A DNA stretch of 64,000 bases, taken from Fagopyrum homotropicum (Eukaryota > Streptophyta > Magnoliopsida > Caryophyllales > Polygonaceae). Positions 32,068 to 41,647 of the stretch are shown here, in pieces; position 1 is the first letter of the stretch; every line of letters begins with the position of its first letter. Under the pieces are notes generated by a model, which worked only from the letters and a program-made list of their open reading frames with translations, was not told where the DNA came from and did no database searches. The translations under genes and the position numbers were made by a program. The stretch spans positions 21,195,447 through 21,259,446 of the forward strand of contig BSWB01000005.1 in the NCBI GenBank assembly GCA_033239125.1, read 5' to 3'.

Positions 32068-33513
32068 GCAGTTTTGGAGGCAATCTTGATCAAGCTTAGC
32101 GCTATGGAGAATTCTATGACTTCATTTTCGAGGGCCCAAAAGTCCTTCGAACAACAACTTGCTAATAGGGCGAATGAAGCGCCAAGAGATCCAGGGAAGC
32201 TTCCAGCAAAGACGGAAACTAACCCTAAGGGCCAGTGCATGGCCATAACGACGAGGAGTGGACTTAAAACTGCAGATCCAGTACCTCGCTCGACGCAGAC
32301 CACCGCGGTCCAGATCCAGTCGAAGAACACCTTGACCGAGATGCCAACCGAGGCGGAGCAACAAAAAGCAGGAGGGACGACAGAAACTTATGTTCCACCT
32401 CCTGCATACAAACCACCACTTCCATTCCCTCAGTCCAAAGCCAGAGCACATCTAGACAAGCACTTTGGTAAGTTTCTTGACTTGATGAATAAGCTACATA
32501 TTAATATTCCTTTCCTTGATGCTATTTTAGGTATGCCCGCCTATGGGAAGTTCTTGAAAGAAATCTTATCGAGGAAGAGGAAGCTGGAGGATGTTGGTGA
32601 AGTTAGGATGACATCTAAATCTTCGGAGCTTATCAAAATCATGAAGGAAAAGATGCCACCTAAGTTGAGAGATCCCGGCTCATTTTGCATTCCCATTCAA
32701 GTTGGGGATGTAACTTGTGAAGCCCTTTGTGATCTAGGAGCCAGCGTGAGCATTATCCCGCTGGAGCTATGCACGAAGATCGGTCTTGGAGAGCCCAAGC
32801 CGGTCAAGATTCGACTCTACATGGCGGATCGCTCCATTACCCATCCCGTGGGCATCTTGGAGGACGTTCCGGTCAAGTTAGGTAACTTCTATCTACCCAT
32901 AGATTTTGTCGTACTTGACATTCCCGCAGATTATCTTGTTCCTATTATTCTCGGGAGGCCATTTCTAGCAACTTCGGGTTGCAACGTGGATTGCAAGAAC
33001 GCCAAGTTGAAATTCAACGTTGGTGGCGATGAGGTGGAGTTCGCACTACTTGCAGCCATGAAAGGGGAGCAACTAACTGATGATATCTTCAACATCTACG
33101 ATGAAGAAGAATCAAGAGAGTTGGTGAGCTCTATCCTTATTAACGACCCACTCGAAAGAGTTATTAGCTTCAGTTTAATGGAGGAAGGTATAGATGCTTC
33201 TTGTGATACAGATGTACGGAGCTTGAAAGCACTGGAAGAGGATCCAGGAGCTACAACTGAGAAGCTAATCCAGGAGACGAAGATCTCCAGTCTCAGATCC
33301 AGTAGCAGTACCTCGACCGAGGCACTTTCTAGACTGAGCGAGGCGACCGAAGAACATCTCGGTCTACGCTTATGCGCCTCGACCGAGGTCGATGGCGAGA
33401 TGATGTCAACTGAGATTGCTAAGAATAACAAATTTCTTACTCCCTCCTCTGATATTCATCCACTGTTGGTGGAGCACTCCATCCACAAAATTTCTGATAA
33501 TAAAGGTCCTTGA
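32065..33513 (+). pseudogene. Late gag-protease-linker of F1-3 segment B (5' end replaced by tRNA copy)
   Basis: Gag resumes at GACGCAGTTTTGGAGGC, matching F1-1 from about 3087. It continues as KAQKSFEQQLANRANEAPRDPGK, MAITTRSG, AYKPPLPFPQS, protease CDLGASVSIIPLELC and ILGRPFLATSGCN, then the linker. The frame stays open upstream through the antisense tRNA to 31975, but there is no ATG, so an intact protein start is lacking. Near 33415 the linker jumps to the RNase H-integrase spacer: RT and RNase H are deleted, and a TGA follows at 33511. The linker carries CTCGACCGAGG motifs at about 33312-33390. Confidence 0.9.
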
Positions 33514-34785
33514 TACGCTGATATTGTGAATTATCTTGTTTGCCAGGAGATACCGCCCGGATTGACGTACTCTCAAAAGAAAAGATTCTTCAAGGAAGTA
33601 CGACATTACTACTGGGACGAGCCGCTGCTATTCAAGCGCGGACCGGATGGGATGCTTCGAAGGTGCATTCCGGAGGATGAAGTTAATAGCGTCATAAGGC
33701 ATTGTCATTCACTTCCTTGTGGGGGGGCATGCTAGCACCGATAAAACATGCGCTAAGGTATTGCGTTCCGGTTTCTTTTGGCCTACATTATTTAAGGATG
33801 TGCAATCTTTTGTTGTCTCTTGTGATGCATGCCAAAGAACAGGGAACTTATCAAGGAGGAACGAGATGCCACTTAATAACATCCAAGAAGTGGAAATCTT
33901 TGATGTATGGGGGATTGACTTCATGGGACCTTTCCCATCATCCGGATGAAACCTCTACATTCTCCTTGCAGTTGATTACGTCTCTAGATGGGTCGAAGCC
34001 ATTGCTTCTCCCACTAACGACGCCAAGGTGGTTGTGAAGTTCTTGAATAGAACTATCTTTCCACGGTTTGGAACTCCACGCATCATCATTAGCGATGGAG
34101 GAACGCATTTCATCAACCGGAATTCAAAGCACTTCTATCGAAGTATGGGGTAACCCACAAGGTATCAACCGCTTATCACCCTCAAACTAGTGGACAAGTC
34201 GAGATCTCGAATAGAGAAATCAAGGCAATTTTGGAGAAGACCGTCTCTATAACGAGGAAGGATTGGTCCATAAAGTTGGACGATGCTCTTTGGGCGTACA
34301 GGACCGCATTCAAGACTCCCATAGGTACCACTCCTTACAATTTGGTATATGGGAAGTCTTGCCATTTGCCCGTTGAATTGGAACACAAGGCATATTGGGC
34401 TATCAAATGGTTGAACTTTGACATCAAGGAGGCTGGTGAGAAGCGACTATTGGAACTTAACGAGCTGGAGGAGCTGCGTTTGAACGCTTATAAGAATGCC
34501 AAAATCTACAAGGAAAGGACGAAGAGATGGCATGACAAGCGTATCGTTCCAAAGGAGCTTAACGAGGGAGATTTAGTTCTACTCTTCAACTCCCGCCTCC
34601 GTCTTTTTCCAGGTAAGTTGAAATCTAGATGGACCGGACCTTATGTTGTGAAACATGTTTTCCCTCATGGTGCAGTTGAGATATGGGGCAAAACTAGCGG
34701 AAGCTTCAAGGTCAACGGTCATAGACTTAAGAAGTACCAACCGGAAACGCCGGTTGAGGAGGTTGCACCGATATACCTCCTTTGA
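33514..34785 (+). pseudogene. Integrase of F1-3 segment B (frameshifted)
   Basis: Starts at YADIVNYLVCQEIPPGL and ends after the C-terminal domain at 34785. Visible: CHSLPCGG (frame lost in a G run at 33720-33727), zinc pair CDACQRTG, DDE core WGIDFMG, SDGGTHF and VEISNREIKA, DALWAYRTAFKTPIGTTPYN, and GPY/F-type SRWTGPYVVKHVFPHGAVEI. Lesions: G-run insertion, a TGA near 33947 (PSSG then stop), and a one-base loss near 34125. RT and RNase H are absent upstream, so this is only a remnant. Confidence 0.9.
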
Positions 34786-35570
34786 GACGCATCATGGTCC
34801 AGCTAGCGACCTTAAATCAAGCGCTTCTTGGGAGGCAAGCCAAGGTATTGCTTTCTTTTCCCGTTTTCTAGTCTAACTTAGATAGTTTTTGTTTTTGCTT
34901 TGCTTTGCTTTTTTTTTTGGCGTTCTGGATAGACAACAGGAAATATCTAAGGAGGAGCACAACTGGAAGGACAGAAGTTCGAGATTCTGAGAAGACAAAA
35001 GCACCTCGGTTACTGTCAGAGCACCTCGACCGAGTTGATTCTTGAGCAACCGAGGCGACTAGGGTTTCTGCGGAACCACCTCGGTCCAGTCGAGACCATC
35101 TCGACCGAGGTGACAGCAGATCCAAGAACAGTATAAATAGGGGAAAAATTACTTTTCACATTTTTTTTACCCTCCTCGACCGCGGCGACAGCTATACCTC
35201 GCTTCCTTTGTTTCTCGCTCGTTTTCGAAGATTTCCGCTTCTAAACTGCAATTAAAGGGTAGACGAATCGATTGCAACTGCAGATCTGCAAGAAATTCGA
35301 GTGAATCGGCCGGAACGAGGTAAAAACGATCGAAACCCTAACTCGTTCGTTTACTTCGATTTGGGCTTTGGTTGCCCTTGATTTTGCTGAGAAAGGATTT
35401 AAGTACCCCTTAGGAAGCAATTGTAGTGATTTTAGGGGGAAAAGAACTGAATTTCTAAGAGTTGGAATCGCGATTGTCTTCGCCTCGGTCCAGTCGACCT
35501 GCACCTCGACCGAGGTGATTCTTGGAGTTTGTCAGAGACCGAGGTGTTCTGACAGTGGAAATTTCTGAAG
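34786..35570 (+). other. F1-3 non-coding leader between integrase and ORF2
   Basis: Contains the post-pol block (GACCTTAAATC, AAGCGCTT, imperfect hairpin at 34827-34844), a T/G-rich run, a CCTCGRCCGAGG cluster (about 35000-35112), a TATA box (35132-35139), CTCGACCGCGGCGAC, and further half-sites directly before the ORF2 ATG (35480-35545). It has the same order as F1-1 6202-7014. Confidence 0.8.
35132..35139 (+). promoter_or_regulatory. Internal TATA box upstream of the intact ORF2, F1-3
   Basis: TATAAATA at about 430 bp before the ORF2 ATG, 20-130 bp downstream of the palindrome cluster. The position is conserved with 6574-6580 (F1-1) and with both F2 copies. It would allow ORF2 to be expressed without the full-length RNA; this is inference. 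Confidence 0.55.
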
Positions 35571-36977
35571 ATGAGTTCTGACAGGTTATTAGCCCTTAGA
35601 GATAGATCCTCTCCTTCCCCTTCTTCTTCTGCACCCATACCTTCTATCCCGGTGATCCACGAGAGGCACCTGGTAGATTATGAGCGTATTGCTAGCCGTC
35701 CAGTGATCGCACCTAGATTTCTGGACATTTTTGCTTTTGACTGTCTCCACATTGATGGAGAGCTTAGGAGGATGATGACCACAGTGGGGCTGGATCAGTT
35801 TACTGAGATTCGAGCCCCAACTTACTTAGAGCCGACCCTTGAGTTTGTCAGCTCCTTCACTTACCTCCCCACAGAGAGGGCTGTGAAGTACCGGTTGATG
35901 AACCGGAACTTCTTAGTGCCCCTGGACCACTGGAGAGATATTTTTGGCTTCCCTGCCCCCACTGATGTAGACTTCCCGACCCGAGCCGTAGCTAGAGAGT
36001 TCTGGGGTCAGATTGCTCATGTTGTGGAGCATGTAGATAGGTGGCGCCCTGGTGATTCCAGGGAGAAGCTTATCTTCCATCTTGCTTTTCGATTAGCCCA
36101 CAGGATCTTCAGCGAGACACTTTTGGCGCGTACTGAGACGCCCCAAAAGGTCCGACAGGGGGAGCTCTTTGCTTTATACTGCATGGTTACAGGTGGATTC
36201 CCCGACTTTGGATTGATGCTGGCAGAGGATCTGCACAGGATCAAGGCCAAAGGGAAGGGAGATATATGCTGTGGTGGGATAGTGACCCATATCGCTACTT
36301 ATCAGGATATGGATTTGAGTAGGTGTACTATGGTGGCGACTGCCAAGCCGCTCGGACTACAAGAGATGATCACGCGGAGGATTCTAGTTCCCCGTGGTTT
36401 GACTACACCCTTCGTCGCTATGCCATGGGAGCTGACCGCACCTCAGGGCATCAGGTGGTCTGCACAGTTCTCAGTCTTTGATCCACACTACTGGCAGACA
36501 GCATGGGCTCCACTGATGGAGGATTACAGAGAGGCTACAGCTGCCCCTGCTGCAGCTGAGGAGGAGGAGGAGGCTGAGGATGACGACGACGATGAGGATA
36601 CAGTAGATGAGAGAGGAGGTGGCGTCCCGATGGACACAGGGACAGATACTGCTGGGACGAGCGCGCCACCTATTATAGACTTGGATGACGAGGAGGATAC
36701 AGAGCTGGCACCAGCTGAGACTTCTCCAGTCAGACCTGCTAGACGCAGGAGACATGGAGTGAGGGATCGAGCTGCTCACCGACGGATCGATGACCTGACG
36801 GATCAGGTTATCGACTCATATGCTGCATTATCGCTGGATATCCGCGAGATGCAGGAGCGGCAGCACCATCAGCACATCATGGTCCAGCTTCAGTTCGAGC
36901 GTGTCATGGGCTATCCGTACGATCCGACTCAGTATCCCTACATGCCACCACCACCACCACCGGATCGGGACTACTGA
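35571..36977 (+). CDS. ORF2, Athila-type protein of the env position, intact (468 aa)
   Basis: ATG at 35571 (MSSDRLLALRDRS), uninterrupted to TGA after DRDY. Residues ~10-30 are Ser/Pro-rich. Residues ~30-310 form the conserved core (VDYERIASRPVI, FAFDCLHIDGELRRM, NRNFLVP, DRWRPGDSREKL, FRLAHRIFSETLL, GLQEMITRRILVPRG, MPWELTAPQGIRW). Then come an acidic run EEEEEAEDDDDDED (~340-355), a basic patch RPARRRRHG (~395), a helical segment SLDIREMQERQ and a poly-Pro tail. It resembles the Athila ORF / putative plant transposon protein families. No signal peptide, membrane span or protease site is visible, so I do not call it Env; nucleic-acid or Gag interaction is possible but unproven. It is the only ORF2 of four here without stops. 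Confidence 0.88.
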   Translation: MSSDRLLALRDRSSPSPSSSAPIPSIPVIHERHLVDYERIASRPVIAPRFLDIFAFDCLHIDGELRRMMTTVGLDQFTEIRAPTYLEPTLEFVSSFTYLPTERAVKYRLMNRNFLVPLDHWRDIFGFPAPTDVDFPTRAVAREFWGQIAHVVEHVDRWRPGDSREKLIFHLAFRLAHRIFSETLLARTETPQKVRQGELFALYCMVTGGFPDFGLMLAEDLHRIKAKGKGDICCGGIVTHIATYQDMDLSRCTMVATAKPLGLQEMITRRILVPRGLTTPFVAMPWELTAPQGIRWSAQFSVFDPHYWQTAWAPLMEDYREATAAPAAAEEEEEAEDDDDDEDTVDERGGGVPMDTGTDTAGTSAPPIIDLDDEEDTELAPAETSPVRPARRRRHGVRDRAAHRRIDDLTDQVIDSYAALSLDIREMQERQHHQHIMVQLQFERVMGYPYDPTQYPYMPPPPPPDRDY

Positions 36978-38451
36978 GGAGCTGCAGGATTTTATTATTA
37001 TATTTTTTATGCAGTTCGGCTTTTATCCGGTGAGTACTCTCATGTTTAGGCTTCTATTTTACCCATTGGGACAGTGTGTCTCAAGTATGGGGTATTTGTT
37101 GTTATTTGACTACGTGATGTATGTTATTTGACCACCTTTGATGTATTATATTTATCGGATATTTTCGTATTTATGTTTCATTGCCTTTATATGATTATTT
37201 GATATTACATGCATACCTACAGGTTATATGATTGAGAAAAACGTCAAAACCGAAAAAAAATGGTTTTAAAAAATTTTTTTGACCTCGACCGAGTCAGTCT
37301 TGGCCAAACGAGGCATTTCACCTCGGTTGAACCAAGAACACCTCGACCGAAGTGTGTTAACTGAGAGTTTTCGAAAACGAATTTTGTGTTACTTATCTGG
37401 ATATGACCTCAGTGAAGATCTTGTTTACTGACTGGTTTTAAATTCTTTATGTGTTTGAAAGGTTTTATAATATGTTTAAGTTGCTAAATGCTTTGTTTGA
37501 AATTATTAGCATGTTTAATACTTTGTTTTTATCCAAATTATGTTGAATTTGAAGGTTGACACCGCAGGTTAAGTTCTCTCACTTTCTTCTTGGAAAGACC
37601 AAGGCAATTCATTCTCTTCTTCTTCTTCTTCTTGATCATGCTTAGCCCCTCATATACATTTTGCCTCCCTTTACCTATCCGGGAATTTGGAAGCAAGCGA
37701 AGTGGTGAAAGCAAGTGGAGTTAAAGTTGAGAAGTGGCTGGAAGTGAAAGTGTTAGAAAGCAATAATAGGTTTGGGGAAGTCAATCATGAAGATGAGTAA
37801 CTCGGCACCATTCACATAGCCGGGTGTTTGTGTCTTGCCAAAGTCGGATTGAGCGATATTCCTAACGGGTCATGGTATGTGCATCAAGGGTTTAATGCAT
37901 CTCGAGAAATTGATGATTGCAGATTTCCTAGGCTTCGGTTATTGTGCACCTCTGTCCATGCATCCCAAAAAGTAAAGTAAAAAGAAAAAGTGTGAGATAA
38001 GCGAAGCTTATTGGTGGAAGATGTTGCAAGTCAAAGTGAAAGTGAAGTTCATCCTTTTCCCGGATTCTAGCACCACATTACCTTACATACATCCCTACCC
38101 TACACGTTTCTTGACCTTTTCTTTTGGGAAGCCCTTGAGACCTTGAGCTTGTTGATTGACTTAGCGGTTTAAATCGGATTATACATGATTAATTTTGATA
38201 ATTATGATTTATTATGCATTCTATGATTTTATATAAAGATGAACAACTTTCCTATATTTATAAAATGTTTTGATCATATTAAGTTTTTAATTCCAGGAAG
38301 TATCCTCTTAGAGTGATCTATGATAGTTGCACACCATAAAATGTTTTTGAAAGACTTTTTCGTCGATTTTCTTGACTTATAATCCATTCTATCTTGTCTT
38401 CTATATACGGAACTTGCTTGGGGACAAGCAAGGGCTAAGTATGGGGTATTT
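36978..38451 (+). other. F1-3 segment B 3' non-coding region
   Basis: Contains hairpin CATTG-GGA-CAGTG (37064-37076) plus AAGTATGGGG (37083-37092); palindrome half-sites around 37275-37350; the TCT-repeat (about 37614-37633); the conserved structured block (37795-37910; hairpin at 37801-37824); the terminal hairpin CTTGCTTG-GGGA-CAAGCAAG (38413-38432); and AAGTATGGGG next to the LTR. No frame of merit. Confidence 0.85.
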
Positions 38452-40207
38452 TGATAGCATGAATTATAGTCTATATTTTGAGGTTTGTTTGGACGTTTTA
38501 TCTTTCATAATCTGCATGTTTGTATGTACATTATGTGATTTTACTACCATTTCATCTACCTTTGCGAGAATCGAGGTCTACACCTAGTTTCGTTGTAATT
38601 GCAGGTAATATGGTACGTTTTGCATCAAAAAGGAGCAAAAGGAGTCATGAGTCATTTGGAGCTATATCCAGGGAGCATAGCCATGGATTAAAGATTTACT
38701 TGGGACCAGTTTTGAGAGATTTCACATTCAGTTATGACTCACCTCGGTTGACCAGAGATTCATCTCGACCGAGGTGATCCAGAGACGCCGACTCGACCGA
38801 GGCGAACACCTAGGACGCGGCGAGAATATTTTATTCTTGGCTGAGATCTTTTAAAATTGGAAAGTGATCTTATATTTTTGGGCTTGGCTCCTGGAAGGAA
38901 GGAGATATGCAGAATCATATATTTTACCTATATTTATGGGAGAATATCTTTCTAAGATTTATTATCTTTGGAGGGTTATTTTCCTATAAAAAGGGTTGGA
39001 TTTTCCACAAATCAAGGGGGTGCTTAGATCTCGCATACACCCCGCTTACATCAAAAATTACGCAGCAGCAGCAGCAACTTACTCCAGTTGGGAGTTTCGA
39101 AGAACCTTTTTGAAGGTTGAAGGAAGATCGAAGTCCATAGCTTTTATAGCTTTATTGAAGGGTTTTGTAAGATTGTCTTCAATTCCCTCAATTGTTGTCT
39201 TTTCTTTTTGGATTATTATCCAAGGAACGCTTTGTTGTGATATTTGATTCAGTAATTGAAGTCTTTTAATTAAATTCTTCTTTGTTCAAATATTCACTTT
39301 CTTCCCATATATTTTAATACTTTCATTATGATGATGAGTGGCTAATTTCCTTGTGGGATTCTAGGGTGATTGGCTGAAGGTTGTGGGGAAAACAATGATA
39401 GAATAATCTTAGATTCCAGTAGGATCCTGAAAGCTCGAGTCTTTAACCTTAACCCTTGGCATCTCGTTCAGTCGATGAACATTTCGGCCGAGGTGGAAAC
39501 TGGCTGACCGAGGTGACTTATCTGATCCATAACTGAGAGTTAAGTGTTAGAGTTTGCCAAATCCTATTCTTATTACACCTTTCCTGGTTCAAAGCAAGCT
39601 TAGGATGAGACTTACCCGGTAATTCCTTAGTTTGTGTATTAACGATCATAAGTGTAGGTAATAAAGGGTTATCCTTTATTGGGGTTTGAGTGTGCTTCCA
39701 TCCCATCTTTGTGAGTTAGCCTGAGACTTACCCGGTAAAGGTTGATTCTATTCCCTTAGATGGTATGTTAGTTTGAGGTTATAGTTCTTTATCTTGATTC
39801 CTTGAGACTTACCCGGTAATAGGAGTTACGGTTTAGGATTAGCGAGTAGTGAGACTTACCCGGTAATCTACTCCACTTTAGAAACACTTTCCCCACGCAA
39901 AAATCTCAGCTTTGTCCGCTTATCTATAGATCTTGAGTTGGAACCACAACTAGATGCTTTAATCCCTAGAATTGCATGTTTGCTTTATTGACTTCTTATT
40001 CATCTTTGATTGTGTTAATCGCTCTTGTGGTTAGTATTGACATAAGCACACCGTATTGACTTTGTTTCACCGAGTCCCTGTGATCGACCCCTGGAATTTT
40101 CTTGCTTTTACTACGATTGACCCGTACACTGCGGGTTCGCATCCTTGTTTTAAGCTTAAGTCTAGGGTTATAAATTTAAAGCTTGCACACACCGTTTGGA
40201 GCGAACA
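38452..40207 (+). repeat. F1-3 right LTR
   Basis: 1756 bp, ending GCGAACA and followed by GAACT (40208-40212). Closest to the left LTR (26199-27954), as expected for the LTR pair made by one integration. Confidence 0.96.
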
Positions 40208-41553
40208 GAACTCGATCCTTCCTCCTGGCTCTTTAATGGAGTAGAAGGAGAAGAGGAAGAGAGGAAGGAATCATTCGAATTGGAGTTAGAATGATGGTTA
40301 CCCGAATTTTGGTTGTTTCCCCTCCAATTGTTGTTGTTGGATCCTCTATTGTTGTTGTAGTTGTTGTTCCGGGAACCGTTGTTTTTGTTACGGTATCCAT
40401 TGTTGTTCCTTGATCCTTGTTCTTCCTTCTTGGTTTGAGCAACTAAGAGTTCCTTCAATTATTTCACGTCATTCTTCAAAGACGTGAGTTGATTGTTGTT
40501 AGGCGGAGCATCTTGAAAGTTGACTCTTTTAACTCCACCTTCAGCTCCTTGGTGGGAGTATTTCTTCATGTGCAAAGCTTGCTTTTCTATGAACTCCCAA
40601 GCTTCGTCAATCGGCATGTCCATGAACGTGCCGGCAGATAGTAGTTGAAGGTTGAACTGGGTGCTTCCGTCCAGTCTCTTGAAGTATATCTCCAACAACT
40701 CTATCTTTGGAATCCCATGATGTGGGCAATCCAAAAGAATGTCTTTAAACCTCTCCCATGACTTGGACAAGCTCTCCTTGTCCTTCATGATGAATGCATT
40801 ATACTTCCCTCTCATTTCAGCGGTTTTAGAGGGGGGAAAGAATTTAGTCAAGAATTTTGTCGTCATCTCCTCCCAAGTACTGATTTTTCCTGGAGGAAGA
40901 GATTAATACCAAGTAAGAGCTCTATCTTTCAAAGAGAAGTAGAAAGGCCTTAGCTTGTAGTTGTTGTTTTCCAGCCTTGAAGGTCTCAAGGTCTCCATCA
41001 AGATCTCATAGTTTTGTAGATGTTGATGCGGAGATTCCCTCTCTAGCCCTCCAAACAGGCATTGGTGAATCATGGAAAGAACTTGCGGTCGAAGTTCATA
41101 ATCATGGTCCGCTGGATCACCTAGGGCGACTCTTGGACGCCTCAGTTGTTGATTAGGGTCCATCCTCTACCCTAGGGTTTGTGGAATACCTGCAAAAAGA
41201 ACATCTCCGACTGGCATCCGAGGTGGAAGTATCTCTGCCGGGGTGATAGGTACCGGATTCTACCTCGGTCGAGGGTCTGGAGCAGGGTCTTGCCTCGGTC
41301 GAGGATCTGGGTTCGGTCGAGGTAGATACTGTTCTCGTAAAGCTGCCATATCTGCTTCGATCGATTCAGTCCATGCGCAAGTTTCTTCCCTCTCCAGTCT
41401 CAGCTCTTCTTTGCTGAGGCGTAGCTGTTCTAACGCCTCCTTCAATTCGGCCTCAAGATCGCGATTGTCTTGGTAGGCAATATTCGCTTCTTTCAAGCGT
41501 CTTTTATATGTCTGTTCTAACGCCTCCTTTAATTCGGCCTCAAGATCACGCAA
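40208..41553 (-). pseudogene. 5' gag of F1-2
   Basis: One frame with stops where other copies have Gln codons: CAG to TAG near 41258, a CAA equivalent to TAG near 41173, and CAA to TAA near 40904 and 40460. Contains RMDPNQQLRRPRVALGDPADHDYELRPQV, LTKFFPPSKTAEMRGK and SWERFKDILLDCPHHG, then an Asn/Arg tract (about 40290-40420) and Ser run, cut at GAACT by F1-3. The N-terminus is odd: the usual MRRTR start is replaced by a partial duplication of the DLEAELKEALEQ segment (41435-41463 and 41518-41551). Confidence 0.9.
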
Positions 41554-41623
41554 GTAGAGTGGTTAATAGAAACAGGGGCAAGTGCCCTGAAAGCAAACCG
41601 CAACCGGCTCGGTCTAGACCAAG

Positions 41624-41641
41624 TCCCCGGCAACGGCGCCA
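41624..41641 (-). other. F1-2 primer-binding site, tRNA-Asp(GUC)
   Basis: The minus strand reads TGGCGCCGTTGCCGGGGA then CTTGGTCTAGACC, identical to F1-1, adjacent to the 5' LTR start at 41648. Confidence 0.95.
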
Positions 41642-41647
41642 AAAACT

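Larger units (their letters stand above)
26199..40207 (+). mobile_element. F1-3: compound element LTR-A-LTR-B-LTR with a captured tRNA
   Basis: A 14,009-bp unit between GAACT duplications. It has three LTRs of exactly 1756 bp (26199-27954, 30231-31986, 38452-40207), segment A (27955-30230: PBS, gag, 3' non-coding) and segment B (31987-38451: full-length tRNA-Asp copy, late gag, protease, integrase, ORF2, 3' non-coding). The outer LTRs share many variants that differ from the middle LTR. A ends its gag in the Ser-repeat and B resumes gag about 60 bp further on, so A and B together almost tile one element. Both look like products of aberrant reverse transcription. Confidence 0.9.

Noticed and set aside
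35571..36977. ORF2 as a retroviral envelope gene
   Set aside because: It sits in the env position, but the sequence has no signal peptide, membrane-spanning segment or cleavage motif.
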